From: Chloroflexota bacterium
Lineage (GTDB): Bacteria > Chloroflexota > FW602-bin22 > JACPRP01
Assembly (NCBI GenBank): GCA_016210495.1
Contig: JACQUC010000247.1
Span: 1 to 47,741, forward strand
Reading direction: 5' to 3'
Length of the DNA: 47,741 nt
Made by a program: the position numbers and the translations under genes. Below the pieces are notes generated by a model. It was not told where the DNA came from and searched no databases. It worked only from the letters and a program-made list of their open reading frames with translations. The first letter of the stretch is position 1; each line of letters begins with the position of its first letter. Below are positions 1 to 8,264 of this stretch, piece by piece.

Positions 1-1047
1 GAGGAGATATACCAGGATCGCGACGCCTTCGCGAGACAGGTTCGAGAGGTCGCCTCTGCAGACATGGCTAATATGGGTATGGAGATTGTAAGCTTTACCA
101 TTAGGGATATTAATGACGACCAAGGCTATTTGGCTGCTTTGGGAATGCGAAGGACAGCAGAGGTAAAGCGGGATGCGGCTATTGGTCAGGCCCAGGCCAA
201 TCGTGACGCCGGCATTAAGTCCGCCCAAGCGGACCGGGAAGGCCAGGGGGCCAGATTCGAGGCGGATACCGGAATAGCTGAGTCTGAACGGGATTTCAAG
301 CTTCAGAAAGCCGCCTTTGACCAGCAAGCCAATGCAAGACGAGCAGAGGCTGAGTTGGCGTATCATCTGCAGGAAGCGAAGACAAGGCAGGAAATCCGGC
401 GTGAGGAGATGCAGATCGAGGTGGTAGAGCGGCAAAAGCAGATCGAAGTACAGGAACAAGAAATCGCCCGCCGGGAGAAAGAATTGGAGGCAACAATTAG
501 GAGACCTGCGGAGGCGGAGCGATTCAGGTTGGAGACCATCGCCAGCGGGGAGAAGGCGCGAATCGTTGCCGAGGCCGAGGCTGAGGCCGAGGCCATCAGG
601 CTGCGAGGTCAGGCAGAGGCCGACGCAATAAGGGCCCGAGGAACTGCCGAGGCAGAGGCCATGAGACTCAAGGCAGCATCGTGGCAGCAATATGGCCAGG
701 CGGCCATGATCCAGCAGCTCCTGGAATCTCTCCCCGATGTTGCCGCGGCCGTAGCACAACCGCTCGCAAAGACGGAGCGTATCGTCGTCATAAGTGGTGG
801 CAATGGCGATTCTGCGGGCGCAGGAGCTAGTCGGATTACGGGAGACGTCACGAAAATCATCAGTCAGATGCCAGCCATTGTGGAAGCTCTGACCGGCATA
901 GATATCCTTGGAACACTAAAAGACCTACGTGGCGTCCAAACCCTCAGAGAGCGAGGTCATGGCGAGGTGAGTGCAACTGGGGGTGGCCATTCTTTGGAAA
1001 GCGCGAATGATTCGCCCGGGGGACGAAGTACTCCCCCACCCAGTTAA
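1..1047 (+). CDS. Flotillin / SPFH-domain protein, 5'-truncated by the window edge
   Basis: The reading frame is open from the first base, so the gene starts upstream; the ATG at 64 is internal. The first 30 or so residues (DRDAFARQVREVASADMANM, then GMEIVSFTIRDI) match the end of the SPFH domain of flotillins. Next comes a long charged coiled coil (about residues 50-240) with flotillin-type Glu/Ala repeats such as AEAEAEAIRLRGQAEADA. The segment AAMIQQLLESLPDVAAAVAQ and the strand TERIVVISGG are typical of flotillin C-termini. Flotillins are membrane scaffold proteins that oligomerise in ordered lipid microdomains; the membrane-anchored N-terminus is outside the window. The last 40 residues (Gly/Ser/Pro-rich) are low-complexity. 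Family assignment is firm; the partner protein is unknown. Confidence 0.9.
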   Translation, partial: EEIYQDRDAFARQVREVASADMANMGMEIVSFTIRDINDDQGYLAALGMRRTAEVKRDAAIGQAQANRDAGIKSAQADREGQGARFEADTGIAESERDFKLQKAAFDQQANARRAEAELAYHLQEAKTRQEIRREEMQIEVVERQKQIEVQEQEIARREKELEATIRRPAEAERFRLETIASGEKARIVAEAEAEAEAIRLRGQAEADAIRARGTAEAEAMRLKAASWQQYGQAAMIQQLLESLPDVAAAVAQPLAKTERIVVISGGNGDSAGAGASRITGDVTKIISQMPAIVEALTGIDILGTLKDLRGVQTLRERGHGEVSATGGGHSLESANDSPGGRSTPPPS

Positions 1048-1180
1048 GGAGCGATGGCCGCCTAAACAACGCCGAACTCGTGGCGCCGATCTTTCCGAAG
1101 AAACGCCGGAGGTGACCTGCGCAATCAGGATGACCCTCTCGGGCGGGTGGGGCTTACACCACCTCGCGCGGACGCAACCC

Positions 1181-1210
1181 TTGTACTCGTTAGCCTAAAT
1201 ACGCTATACT
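1181..1210 (+). promoter_or_regulatory. Predicted sigma70-type promoter for the KimA-like transporter
   Basis: TTGTAC (1181-1186), an 18-base spacer and TATACT (1205-1210) form a recognisable -35/-10 pair. Transcription would begin near 1217, which argues for the ATG at 1249 rather than the GTG at 1147 as the start of the following gene. Confidence 0.5.
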
Positions 1211-1248
1211 GCGCGCATTCAGGTCGTGCGGAGACGTTTGCAAGCGCA

Positions 1249-3438
1249 ATGCCATCATCGGATGACCAGGAACAACAACATGCCGGGGCCTCCGAGCCCC
1301 GGTCCGACGGCAGTGCGGGGCATCGGGCGGACCAGCAAGGCGACCAGCCTGGTGAGCCCGACCGCCAGCCCGACGCTTCGGTGCACCCGGAGCTCGAATG
1401 GAAAGAAGAGCTGCGGGGAAGCAAGCCGGGTACCCGGTACGTGCGCCTCGTGCGTCCCCACCATCACGAGTTCAAGCGCCGCGCGCCAGGACGACTGATA
1501 GCTACGGAGCGAGTGCTCCAGCCAAGGGGCCTGCTGGGTCGGGTAGCCGAGTCCCTGCGTCTTACGATGGTCGGCAGGCGCCTGCCGACCGAACTGGAGA
1601 TACAGGAGCGGACCGACAAGATCAAGGGCCTGGCAATATTTGCCTCCGACAACATGTCCTCTTCGGCATACGCAACCGAAGAGGTTATGCGCGTGCTCGT
1701 CCTGGCGAGCGCCGGTGCCCTTGCACTGACCATGCCTATCACGACCGCCATAGTCTTCGTGCTGGCGGTCGTCGTCATTAGCTACTTGCAGGTCATCCGC
1801 GCCTACCCTCGGGGAGGGGGCAGCTACGCCGTGGCCCACGAGAACCTGGGATCATGGGCCGGACTAACTGCGGCCGCTGCACTTATTACCGACTACATGC
1901 TGACCGTTGCCGTCTCGACCTCGGCCGGGGTGGCGGCTATGACATCGGCGTTCCCCGCTTTGTTCCCGTACCGCGTGCTCATCGCCGTGGTCGTGGTGGC
2001 GATCGTGACCGTGATGAACCTGCGTGGCATCCGGGAATCCGGCGCCGTCTTCGCCTTGCCAACCTACCTCTATTTACTGTCCGTCCTCGGCTTACTTGCT
2101 ATGGGCATCTTCCGCGTTGTTACAGGGACCTTGCCAACATCCGACCCGTCCCAGGCACTCGTCGAAAGGCAGATGGTCGAACCCCTTACGATATTCTTGG
2201 TCCTACGCGCCTTTGCCTCAGGATCCGTCGCACTAACAGGCGTCGAGGCGGTGTCCGACGGCGTGGCCGCGTTCAAGCCTCCTGAGGTCAGGAACGCCCA
2301 AATCGTCCTACTCGCTATGGGGACTCTCTTCGCCACCATCTTCCTTGGGATCAGCTTCATTTCAGGACAAATGACCATCGTCCCCAGTGCAGACGAAACA
2401 GAGACGGTGCTCAGCCAGTTGACGCGGCTGCTGGTCGATACAAGCTGGTACTATTATGCCGTGCAGTTCGCGACTGCCTTCGTTTTGATCCTGGCGGCCA
2501 ACACGGCCTTCAACGGCTTTCCCAGGCTAGCGGTCATCCTTGCCGAGGATCGTTACTTGCCGAGCCAGTTCCAGTTTCGTGGCGACCGGCTGGCCTACAC
2601 CGCGGGAATCACGATTCTCGCGCTCATCTCGGGCCTGGTCATCGTGATCTACGACGCCAGTGTTACCGGACTGATACCGCTATATACGGTTGGTGTTTTC
2701 CTTGCCTTCACGCTCAGCCAGGCCGGCATGGTGCTCCGATGGTTTCGCCTCCGGTCGACCGAACGGGGTTGGCGGTGGAGGTCAGCGGTAAACGCGGTAG
2801 GCGCGTCTGCAACCGGTGTGGTTTTGATCGTGGTTGCGGCGACCAAGTTTGCTCTCGGCGCCTGGATGGTCTTGCTGCTGATTCCGATTCTCATCGGCAT
2901 GATGTGGGCCACCAACCGGCACTATCGCAAGTTTGCGGCAGCGCTCAGCCTGGAGAACAAGGAGGTTCGGATCCCACCACCGGTCGAGCCTAACGTCGTG
3001 GTGCCAATCAGCAGACTCGACCGAGCGGCACTCCAGGCGCTTACTTACGCAAAGTCCATTTCAAGCCACGTGTCTGCCGTCCATATCACGGATGACCCCC
3101 AGGAGGCAGAGCAGTTCAGAGAGAAATGGGAGAACTGGCGAACGGGCATGCCGCTCGTCATAGTTGAGTCACCCTACCGCGCCCTGGTCCCGCCGCTCCT
3201 GGCTTACATCGACGCGGTGCACAGGCAGGACCCCCGCCGATCCATCACAGTGGTGATTTGCCAGGCCATTCCGAAGCACTTCTGGGAGTTCATCCTTCAC
3301 AACCAGACCGCGCTTTGGCTGAACATCCTTCTCTTCTTCAGGCCCGACACCGTCGTCACCAATGTCACCTACCGGGCCGGCTCGCCCGATGAAGACCTTG
3401 ATGCTACGCGCCGTGAATCAAATACGGCAGGCACGTGA
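1249..3438 (+). CDS. KimA-like APC-superfamily permease (probable K+ importer) with C-terminal USP-like domain
   Basis: A 729-residue membrane protein. After a hydrophilic N-terminal extension of about 115 residues it has a run of about 12 membrane segments (roughly residues 130-560) and a soluble C-terminal domain from about 574. FASDNMSSSAYATEEV at the first membrane segment, YPRGGGSYAVAHENLG, the segment TDYMLTVAVSTSAGVAAMTS and VMNLRGIRESG correspond closely to Bacillus subtilis KimA (YdaO), a proton-coupled high-affinity potassium importer of the KUP/APC group. The C-terminal part resembles the universal-stress-like domain of that family. I see no ydaO-type c-di-AMP riboswitch in the short leader. 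The start is chosen from the promoter; a GTG at 1147 would add 34 residues. The 3' end overlaps the convergent zinc-ribbon gene by 35 bases. Amino-acid transport remains possible. Confidence 0.8.
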   Translation: MPSSDDQEQQHAGASEPRSDGSAGHRADQQGDQPGEPDRQPDASVHPELEWKEELRGSKPGTRYVRLVRPHHHEFKRRAPGRLIATERVLQPRGLLGRVAESLRLTMVGRRLPTELEIQERTDKIKGLAIFASDNMSSSAYATEEVMRVLVLASAGALALTMPITTAIVFVLAVVVISYLQVIRAYPRGGGSYAVAHENLGSWAGLTAAAALITDYMLTVAVSTSAGVAAMTSAFPALFPYRVLIAVVVVAIVTVMNLRGIRESGAVFALPTYLYLLSVLGLLAMGIFRVVTGTLPTSDPSQALVERQMVEPLTIFLVLRAFASGSVALTGVEAVSDGVAAFKPPEVRNAQIVLLAMGTLFATIFLGISFISGQMTIVPSADETETVLSQLTRLLVDTSWYYYAVQFATAFVLILAANTAFNGFPRLAVILAEDRYLPSQFQFRGDRLAYTAGITILALISGLVIVIYDASVTGLIPLYTVGVFLAFTLSQAGMVLRWFRLRSTERGWRWRSAVNAVGASATGVVLIVVAATKFALGAWMVLLLIPILIGMMWATNRHYRKFAAALSLENKEVRIPPPVEPNVVVPISRLDRAALQALTYAKSISSHVSAVHITDDPQEAEQFREKWENWRTGMPLVIVESPYRALVPPLLAYIDAVHRQDPRRSITVVICQAIPKHFWEFILHNQTALWLNILLFFRPDTVVTNVTYRAGSPDEDLDATRRESNTAGT

Positions 3439-3541
3439 CGCAGATCCAGACAATATCTCCCTTCAGCTCACCTGATAGAAGAACGCGCTGGTCGCTGGTG
3501 GCGCCACAACGCATGCACTGATGCTCCTTGTCGTTCGCCAT
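3404..3541 (-). CDS. Small zinc-ribbon-like protein (45 aa), unknown function
   Basis: It starts at the ATG at 3541 because a strong Shine-Dalgarno (GGGAGGAGG) lies 5 bases upstream; an open frame further upstream (to 3673) has no such signal. The 45-residue product has CMRC near the N-terminus and CVTC near the C-terminus, the spacing of a two-knuckle zinc ribbon, and ends in LPYLIHGA. It has no signal peptide. It overlaps the end of the convergent KimA-like gene by 35 bases. Directly upstream is a hairpin followed by a T-tract, so expression may be controlled by termination. No specific function can be assigned. Confidence 0.6.
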   Translation of the reverse strand: MANDKEHQCMRCGATSDQRVLLSGELKGDIVWICVTCLPYLIHGA

Positions 3542-3555
3542 CGTAGCCTCCTCCC

Positions 3556-3620
3556 AAAAAATCAGAAGCCCGCGTCTGACTGGCTGTGATGGCAGGCAAT
3601 GTCTGTCAGACGCAGGCTTC
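3556..3620 (-). terminator. Intrinsic terminator or attenuator between the M3 peptidase and the zinc-ribbon gene
   Basis: On the minus strand a 16-bp stem with one mismatch (arms 3605-3620 and 3565-3580) and a 24-base loop is followed three bases later by six T residues (3556-3561). It lies about 50 bases after the peptidase stop codon, so it could end that transcript. The Shine-Dalgarno of the 45-residue zinc-ribbon gene starts immediately after the T-tract, so it is also positioned as an attenuator for that gene. A possible -10 box (TATGAT, 3632-3637, minus) lies just upstream of the hairpin. Confidence 0.65.
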
Positions 3621-3669
3621 CGGTAACGCGTATCATAGCATCTTGCCTTCACCGTGTATGTAGCATCCG

Positions 3670-5469
3670 TCACTTTCCGGTTGTGACGTCCATCACAGAA
3701 CGAAACTCGTCCAAGAGCTCCCGCAGAAAATCAAACCCCCGCTGCCAGAAACCGGGGTCGTAGGGATCGAGGCCCATAGCTCCAAGCAGCACCTCGGGGC
3801 GGTCCTTGCTCCCGCTCGCCAGCAATTCGACGTAGCGCGGGGCAAAACCCTGTCCATCCTCGCGGTATTTCTTGTACAGCGCAAAGGTCACCAGATGCGC
3901 GAAGGCGTAGCTGAAGCAATAGAACCGATAGTGTACGAAGTGGGGAATAGCAACCCAACCCCAGCGGTCCAGCACATCGAAGTCGACCGCGTCGCCATAC
4001 AGCCTGCCGTTTTCCTCCATCCAAAGCGAGCCGTACTCCTCCGGCGGTACCAATCCAGCCGCACGGCGCACGTGGGCCTTCTGCTCCCAGCGGGTGTACA
4101 TCACCTGGCGGAAGATGGTGGCGACGGCATCCTCGATCATGTTGCTCAGCACCAGCCGCTGCGGCTCGGGACTGCTGTCGCGCTGGCGCAGATAGTCCGC
4201 CAGGAGGATCTCGCCAAAGACGCTGGCGATCTCGCACATAGGCGTCGTCGGGTCGAAGTTCAGGACGTTCTGCTTTCTGGCCAGGTAAAAGTGTATGCCG
4301 TGGCCCAGCTCGTGGGCGACCGTAAACACGTCCTCCAGCCGGCCCGTGAAATTCGTCATCACGTAAGGGTGGTAGGCTGGCAGCAAGCCGGCGCAAAAGG
4401 CACCACCGCGCTTGCCGGGACGCGGCGTAGCGTCGATCCAGCGCTCGGCGAAGAACCTCTCGGCAATCCCGCGAACGCCGCCGTCGAATCGCCCGAAGGC
4501 GTCAAGCACCATAGACTGCGCCTGGCCGAAATCGTACTTGCTCTCCTCCTTTGTATATGGCGCCAGAACGTCGTAGTAGCGAAAATCGCCGGCCAGCCCG
4601 AGGGACTCGGCTTTGAGGCGGTAATAGTCCTGGGCAATGCCGTAGTTCGCTTCAGTCGTGGCCATCAGCGTCTCGATAACGGTCGGGCTAAGCTCGCTCT
4701 CCTGAGCCGTTGGCTCGATCGGCTCCTGGTACTTGCGCAGCCCGATCGTGAGCTTGTGGTCCTGAAAGAGGGTATTGAACACATATGTCAGCACGTGGCT
4801 ATTGCGCTCGTAGGTTCCCAGCAGAACCTCACCCGCGCGCCGGCGCACGTCACGATCGGGGCTCGACCGCAGCGCCCGCACCTCCGCGTCGGTGAGCTCT
4901 TTGGTTTCCCCGCCGATCTCGATGGGAAAGCGCAGGCCGCTGGCGATCTCCGTGTAAAGCTGGCTCCATGCGGCGGCACCGGTCAGGCGCATCTGCGCGA
5001 AAAGCCTTTCCTCCGCCTCCGAGAGCGTGTGCGGGGCAAAAGCCCGCAACAGCTTCAGGTAGTGGTAGTAGTCCGCCAGCTTCGGGTCACTCAGCAACCG
5101 TGCGAACTCCTCGTCCTTGGCGGCCTTCAGCTCGACGTCGAAAAAGACGATCGTGTTCAGTGCCTGCGTCCACTCCACGCGCGTGCGGGACACGAGGTTC
5201 TGAAGCTCTGGGCTCTGAGTCTCCACGCTAAAGGCGAGCGAGGCGAAGCTCGGCGGCTTGTGGCCCAGCGTGTAGATCCGCTCCAGTTCTCTTAGCGCGG
5301 CGAGCATTTCGTCCGCGCTAAGGCTCGCCACCCTTCCACGATACTTCGTGGCGAAATCGTCGGCCATTTGCCGCGCCTCGGCCATATCGGCCTCGACTTG
5401 CGGATCCGCCGGATCGTTATACAGGTCGCTCAAATCCCATAGGGTATCGGCTTTCTTAGCGGTCATCAT
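3670..5469 (-). CDS. pepF: M3-family oligoendopeptidase (PepF-type zinc metallopeptidase)
   Basis: A 599-residue cytoplasmic peptidase of the usual PepF length. The thermolysin-like zinc site HELGH lies near residue 385, and the third zinc ligand follows in EIASVFGE about 25-30 residues later. The region AGLLPAYHPYVMTNFTGRLE before the zinc site and RFYCFSYAFAHLVTFALYKK near the C-terminus are typical of M3B enzymes. The family hydrolyses oligopeptides of roughly 5-20 residues. Two tandem ATG codons (5469 and 5466) follow a GGGGGG-type ribosome site. The next gene upstream on the same strand ends 23 bases away, so they may be co-transcribed. Downstream lies a strong hairpin/T-tract. Confidence 0.9.
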   Translation of the reverse strand: MMTAKKADTLWDLSDLYNDPADPQVEADMAEARQMADDFATKYRGRVASLSADEMLAALRELERIYTLGHKPPSFASLAFSVETQSPELQNLVSRTRVEWTQALNTIVFFDVELKAAKDEEFARLLSDPKLADYYHYLKLLRAFAPHTLSEAEERLFAQMRLTGAAAWSQLYTEIASGLRFPIEIGGETKELTDAEVRALRSSPDRDVRRRAGEVLLGTYERNSHVLTYVFNTLFQDHKLTIGLRKYQEPIEPTAQESELSPTVIETLMATTEANYGIAQDYYRLKAESLGLAGDFRYYDVLAPYTKEESKYDFGQAQSMVLDAFGRFDGGVRGIAERFFAERWIDATPRPGKRGGAFCAGLLPAYHPYVMTNFTGRLEDVFTVAHELGHGIHFYLARKQNVLNFDPTTPMCEIASVFGEILLADYLRQRDSSPEPQRLVLSNMIEDAVATIFRQVMYTRWEQKAHVRRAAGLVPPEEYGSLWMEENGRLYGDAVDFDVLDRWGWVAIPHFVHYRFYCFSYAFAHLVTFALYKKYREDGQGFAPRYVELLASGSKDRPEVLLGAMGLDPYDPGFWQRGFDFLRELLDEFRSVMDVTTGK

Positions 5470-5492
5470 CCTTGTCCCCCCGTAGAGCTCGC

Positions 5493-5936
5493 TTAGCTTG
5501 AGTAAACCTGCCCAACCGTGCTCGCGCGGAGCCTGGTCTTGGCGAGTTCCTCCCCTTCAACCAGCAGCCTGAACACGTAGACCCCTGGCCTGGGGAATAT
5601 AAGATTGACCATGTTGATTGCTAGCACGATGGATAGATCGTCGCCTACTCCCACAGTCGCCGGGCGACCAACGTTAAACGTGCCTTCGAGGGGCTGCGGA
5701 AGAATATCGTTTCCATCTTCGTCGAGCGACTCGATTCGAAAGCGCTGGGGGCAGTTGGCATCATTCCACGGCACTGACAGCCTGATGGCAATGGCGAGCT
5801 GGTGATGGGTCAGGGGAAACCCTCTGCCGCGCAACTGATCCCATCCCCCTCCCAAAACGAAGAGCTTTCCGTTGCACTCCTCAGCGCCATCGCAAAGCAT
5901 GAAGCACTCGACGCGAGTCTTATCCGTAACCGTCAT
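5493..5936 (-). CDS. DUF6941-like protein of unknown function
   Basis: A 147-residue soluble protein. It begins with a segment containing CFMLCDGAEECNGKLFVLGG, followed by LAIAIRLSVPWNDAN, FRIESLDEDG, FNVGRPATVGVGDDLS and PGVYVFRLLVEGEE. The pattern of 'data of a gene product, GGGW, VPWN, LDEDG, FEVGRP, PG-Y-FRL' is that of the DUF6941 family, small beta-rich proteins with no established role. The ATG at 5936 is preceded by GAGG at eight bases; a TTG at 5963 has an even better GGGAGG site and would add nine residues (VDNYEVKKM), so the start is unsettled. It may be co-transcribed with the M3 peptidase 23 bases downstream. Confidence 0.65.
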   Translation of the reverse strand: MTVTDKTRVECFMLCDGAEECNGKLFVLGGGWDQLRGRGFPLTHHQLAIAIRLSVPWNDANCPQRFRIESLDEDGNDILPQPLEGTFNVGRPATVGVGDDLSIVLAINMVNLIFPRPGVYVFRLLVEGEELAKTRLRASTVGQVYSS

Positions 5937-5965
5937 CTTCTTAACCTCATAATTATCTACCAACC

Positions 5966-6409
5966 GTGCCTCCCTCCCCTAAATGCGCAATGTCAGGGTG
6001 GCATTTTGACCAAGAGCAACAGCATCTGAGGCCCTATTGTTGGCGCGTCATTGCGCGGTGTAGTGCCTATGTAGTATTATTGTATTACACTTGGCGGACG
6101 CTTGCAAGACGAGGGCCCTATCGTTTAGAGATCTATGCTCTTGCCTGGGACGAAGAAAACGAAGAGAAACTGGCAAGACATGGCGTGCCGCCGGAGAGGG
6201 TCGGCGAGGTCACCGAAGGCCCATATCGGCTGCTCCGGAACAAGCGGCGTCGCCGCGGTAAGTTCAAGATGGTGGGGCCTGACGCGGGTGGCACGTTTTG
6301 GACGATTGTCCTGGAGCCTACCCGTGAGCCCGGCGTGTGGCGCCCTGTAACGGGATGGCAGACAGAGCCCGGTGAGCTAAGTCTGTATCACGGAGGAAAG
6401 TCAAAATGA
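5966..6409 (+). CDS. BrnT-like toxin candidate
   Basis: The recognisable part starts around YRLEIYALAWDEENEEKLAR and continues HGVPPERVGEVTEGPYRLL, like the 'WD--KN--NL-KHGV-F-EA' opening of BrnT ribonuclease toxins. A basic RNKRRRRGKFK stretch and a C-terminal WRPVTGWQ strand follow. The true start is unclear: the frame is open from 5966, but a likely promoter at 6051-6080 would leave only the TTG at 6080, without a good ribosome site. Its TGA overlaps the ATG of the next gene by four bases, and that gene carries a ribbon-helix-helix domain, as expected for a type II toxin-antitoxin pair. The match to BrnT is by pattern only, and residues after the first 40 diverge. Confidence 0.5.
   Translation: MPPSPKCAMSGWHFDQEQQHLRPYCWRVIARCSAYVVLLYYTWRTLARRGPYRLEIYALAWDEENEEKLARHGVPPERVGEVTEGPYRLLRNKRRRRGKFKMVGPDAGGTFWTIVLEPTREPGVWRPVTGWQTEPGELSLYHGGKSK
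6051..6080 (+). promoter_or_regulatory. Possible promoter of the toxin-antitoxin-like pair
   Basis: TTGCGC (6051-6056), an 18-base spacer and TATTAT (6075-6080). The surrounding 40 bases are more AT-rich than the neighbouring sequence. If used, it would place the transcription start near 6087, inside the long form of the toxin frame. Confidence 0.35.
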
Positions 6410-6795
6410 CAAAAAGAGAATCTAGGAAGCAAGCCCACGATGGCACGGACGATTGGGAAGTGGTGGAAGACCTGGTGGCACGGCCGTTAGGCGCCGTAGT
6501 GTCCATACGGTTCGATGCTGAGGGCGCCCGGAAGGTGCGGCTATGCGCACAGGCCCTTGGACTGAGCCTATCTGAGTTTGTTCGGCGAGCCACACTGGCA
6601 GTTATGGACAGGCCGGAGCTTCTCAGCGAAATGCGCGAGGGTAAGCGAAACCCATTCGTGGTCATTGTTGGCAATCACACCAATCTCACGTGGCCTCAAG
6701 AACCGGGTGCTCTCGCGCCAAGTGAGGCTACTGTTGGGAAACCCGTGCAAAACCGATATCACGAACTCGGTTCTTCAGGCACTGGAAGCGCGTAG
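6406..6795 (+). CDS. Ribbon-helix-helix (CopG-like) protein, probable antitoxin
   Basis: A 129-residue protein. Residues about 28-61 (GAVVSIRFDAEGARKVRLCA, then QALGLSLSEFVRRA) show the strand-helix-helix pattern of CopG/Arc DNA-binding proteins: a short beta strand with alternating residues, then two helices with LSLSEFVRRA. A GGAGG site lies nine bases before the ATG, and the start overlaps the stop of the preceding BrnT-like gene (ATGA). The C-terminal 50 residues have no recognised domain and could bind the toxin. Such antitoxins usually repress their own promoter; the candidate promoter at 6051-6080 would be the target. BrnA, the usual BrnT partner, is a different ribbon-helix-helix type, so this would be a variant pair. 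Confidence 0.55.
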   Translation: MTKRESRKQAHDGTDDWEVVEDLVARPLGAVVSIRFDAEGARKVRLCAQALGLSLSEFVRRATLAVMDRPELLSEMREGKRNPFVVIVGNHTNLTWPQEPGALAPSEATVGKPVQNRYHELGSSGTGSA

Positions 6796-6853
6796 CCTGG
6801 CAATGGCAAGACACGGTCTGCAGCCAGCGGCCGCATTGAGCTTCTAGCGCACA

Positions 6854-8053
6854 TTAAGCTCCCGGCGGGGTCAAAGCCGAGCCCCTGCCCTGTACCACCA
6901 GCAGGTTTATGATCAGACAGGCCAGCGCAAACTCCGACAGCAGCATGAAACCAACCGCGTACGTTCCAGTGATGTCTTTCACGAGCCCCATCACCACCGG
7001 CGGAAAAAAACCGCCAAGGCCACCCGCTGCCCCTACCACCCCGGACACAACGCCCGCCTCCTGAGGGAAGTACTGCGCCACCAGCTTGAACACAGCTCCG
7101 TTGCCTATCCCCACCACTGCCGCTATGCCCAGGAACGCCACCGTCAAGACGACCATCCCAGGTTGGAATGCCAGGACCACAGCCAAAATGGCCACGACGA
7201 CAAACGCCCACGTGAGCACGTTGTCCCCACCCCGCCGATCAGCTAGGTAGCCCCCGAGAGGCCGAGCCAAGGTGGCCATCACCACAAACCCCGCCGCCCG
7301 CGTCGCGGCGTCGGTCTTCTCGAGACCGTAGGCGTCGACGAGATAGGTCGGCAGGTAGATTGAGATGGCCACGAAGCCACCGAACGTCACGAAGTAGAAC
7401 AGGCTCAGAACCCAGGACAGGGGTCTACGCCGAATGAAGTGTAGCTCTTCCGCCATAGACCTCACGCGGAACAGTGCGCCAGGAGCTTCCCTCCCCAGGG
7501 CGAAGAACAGCACGGCCATTCCCAGGAGCGGAAACAGGAAGACCCAGAACGCCGAGGTAAGACCGGTAGAGGCCGCTACGCGCGGTGCGACTGAGGCGGC
7601 CAGGGCGGTGCCGATGTTGCCCATACCGTATATCCCCAGCGCAAATCCTTGCTGCCCGGGGGCAAACCAGCGTGACACGTATGGAATGCCCACCGCGAAT
7701 GAAGCTCCGGCCAGCCCCAGCCAGAATGCCCAGAAGAGCAACAACGTGTACGAGGTGGCCAGACCGATGAAGACCAGCGGCACCGCCACCACGCCCATCA
7801 ACGCGCTGAAGACGATCCTGCCGCCAAAGCGGTCCGTCAGAATCCCAATCGGAATTCGCGCTACCGACCCGAGCAGCACCGGTACGGCCACCAGAATACC
7901 GGCCTCGGTCGCGGACAGTTGCAGGGACTCCCGAAACAACGGGGCCAGCGGCGACATAAGCCCCCAGACGGCAAAACAAGCCGCGAAGGCCAACGTGGCC
8001 AGGACGAGCGCGAGAAGCTGCCCGAAGGAGACCGACTCATTCGCCGTGTGCAA
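6854..8053 (-). CDS. NarK-type nitrate/nitrite MFS transporter
   Basis: A 399-residue, 12-segment major facilitator. SPLAPLFRESLQLSATEAGI, RIPIGILTDRFGGRIVF in the loop between segments 2 and 3, and GIYGMGNIGTALAASVAPRV are typical of the nitrate/nitrite porter branch (NarK, NasA), including a Gly-rich signature segment. The frame opens with a TTG (8053) that overlaps the end of the upstream small membrane protein gene by 17 bases and is preceded by GGGGGTG; no better start is visible. It is the last gene of a minus-strand operon encoding a molybdenum oxidoreductase, which supports nitrate or nitrite as substrate. Confidence 0.75.
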   Translation of the reverse strand: MHTANESVSFGQLLALVLATLAFAACFAVWGLMSPLAPLFRESLQLSATEAGILVAVPVLLGSVARIPIGILTDRFGGRIVFSALMGVVAVPLVFIGLATSYTLLLFWAFWLGLAGASFAVGIPYVSRWFAPGQQGFALGIYGMGNIGTALAASVAPRVAASTGLTSAFWVFLFPLLGMAVLFFALGREAPGALFRVRSMAEELHFIRRRPLSWVLSLFYFVTFGGFVAISIYLPTYLVDAYGLEKTDAATRAAGFVVMATLARPLGGYLADRRGGDNVLTWAFVVVAILAVVLAFQPGMVVLTVAFLGIAAVVGIGNGAVFKLVAQYFPQEAGVVSGVVGAAGGLGGFFPPVVMGLVKDITGTYAVGFMLLSEFALACLIINLLVVQGRGSALTPPGA

Positions 8054-8264
8054 AGAGCACCCCCAAGGCCACTAGAAACAGTACGCCCGATGCTATGGTC
8101 AGACTCCATACCGAGTCAAGGTTTCCCAAGAAGAACTCGTTCAAGGCCACGGTGATCAGCCACAGTTGCAGAGCGACGATCGCCAGAACGACCACCAACT
8201 GGGCGTGTACGGCCGCCACTTTCCCGGCCGCGCCGCGTCTGTCGTCAGGCGCTTTCGTCATCAT
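8037..8264 (-). CDS. Small two-segment membrane protein (DUF6755-like) of the redox operon
   Basis: A 75-residue protein with a short basic N-terminus (MMTKAPDDRRGAAGK) and two hydrophobic segments, AQLVVVLAIVALQLWLITVA and SLTIASGVLFLVALGVLFA, separated by a short polar loop. It resembles the small DUF6755 proteins I associate with Rieske/molybdoenzyme clusters in Chloroflexota; this link is from memory. A GGGGGT site precedes the ATG, and the start overlaps the Rieske stop by four bases. The 3' end overlaps the transporter start. It probably stabilises or anchors the membrane part of the complex. Confidence 0.6.
   Translation of the reverse strand: MMTKAPDDRRGAAGKVAAVHAQLVVVLAIVALQLWLITVALNEFFLGNLDSVWSLTIASGVLFLVALGVLFAHGE

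Noticed and set aside
1211..1248. A c-di-AMP (ydaO) riboswitch before the KimA-like gene
   Set aside because: The predicted leader is only about 30 bases, too short for this riboswitch.
3895..5295. Long open frame (466 codons) on the plus strand opposite the M3 peptidase
   Set aside because: It is antisense to a clear, full-length peptidase gene, has no recognised domain, and GC-rich codon use makes such open frames common.
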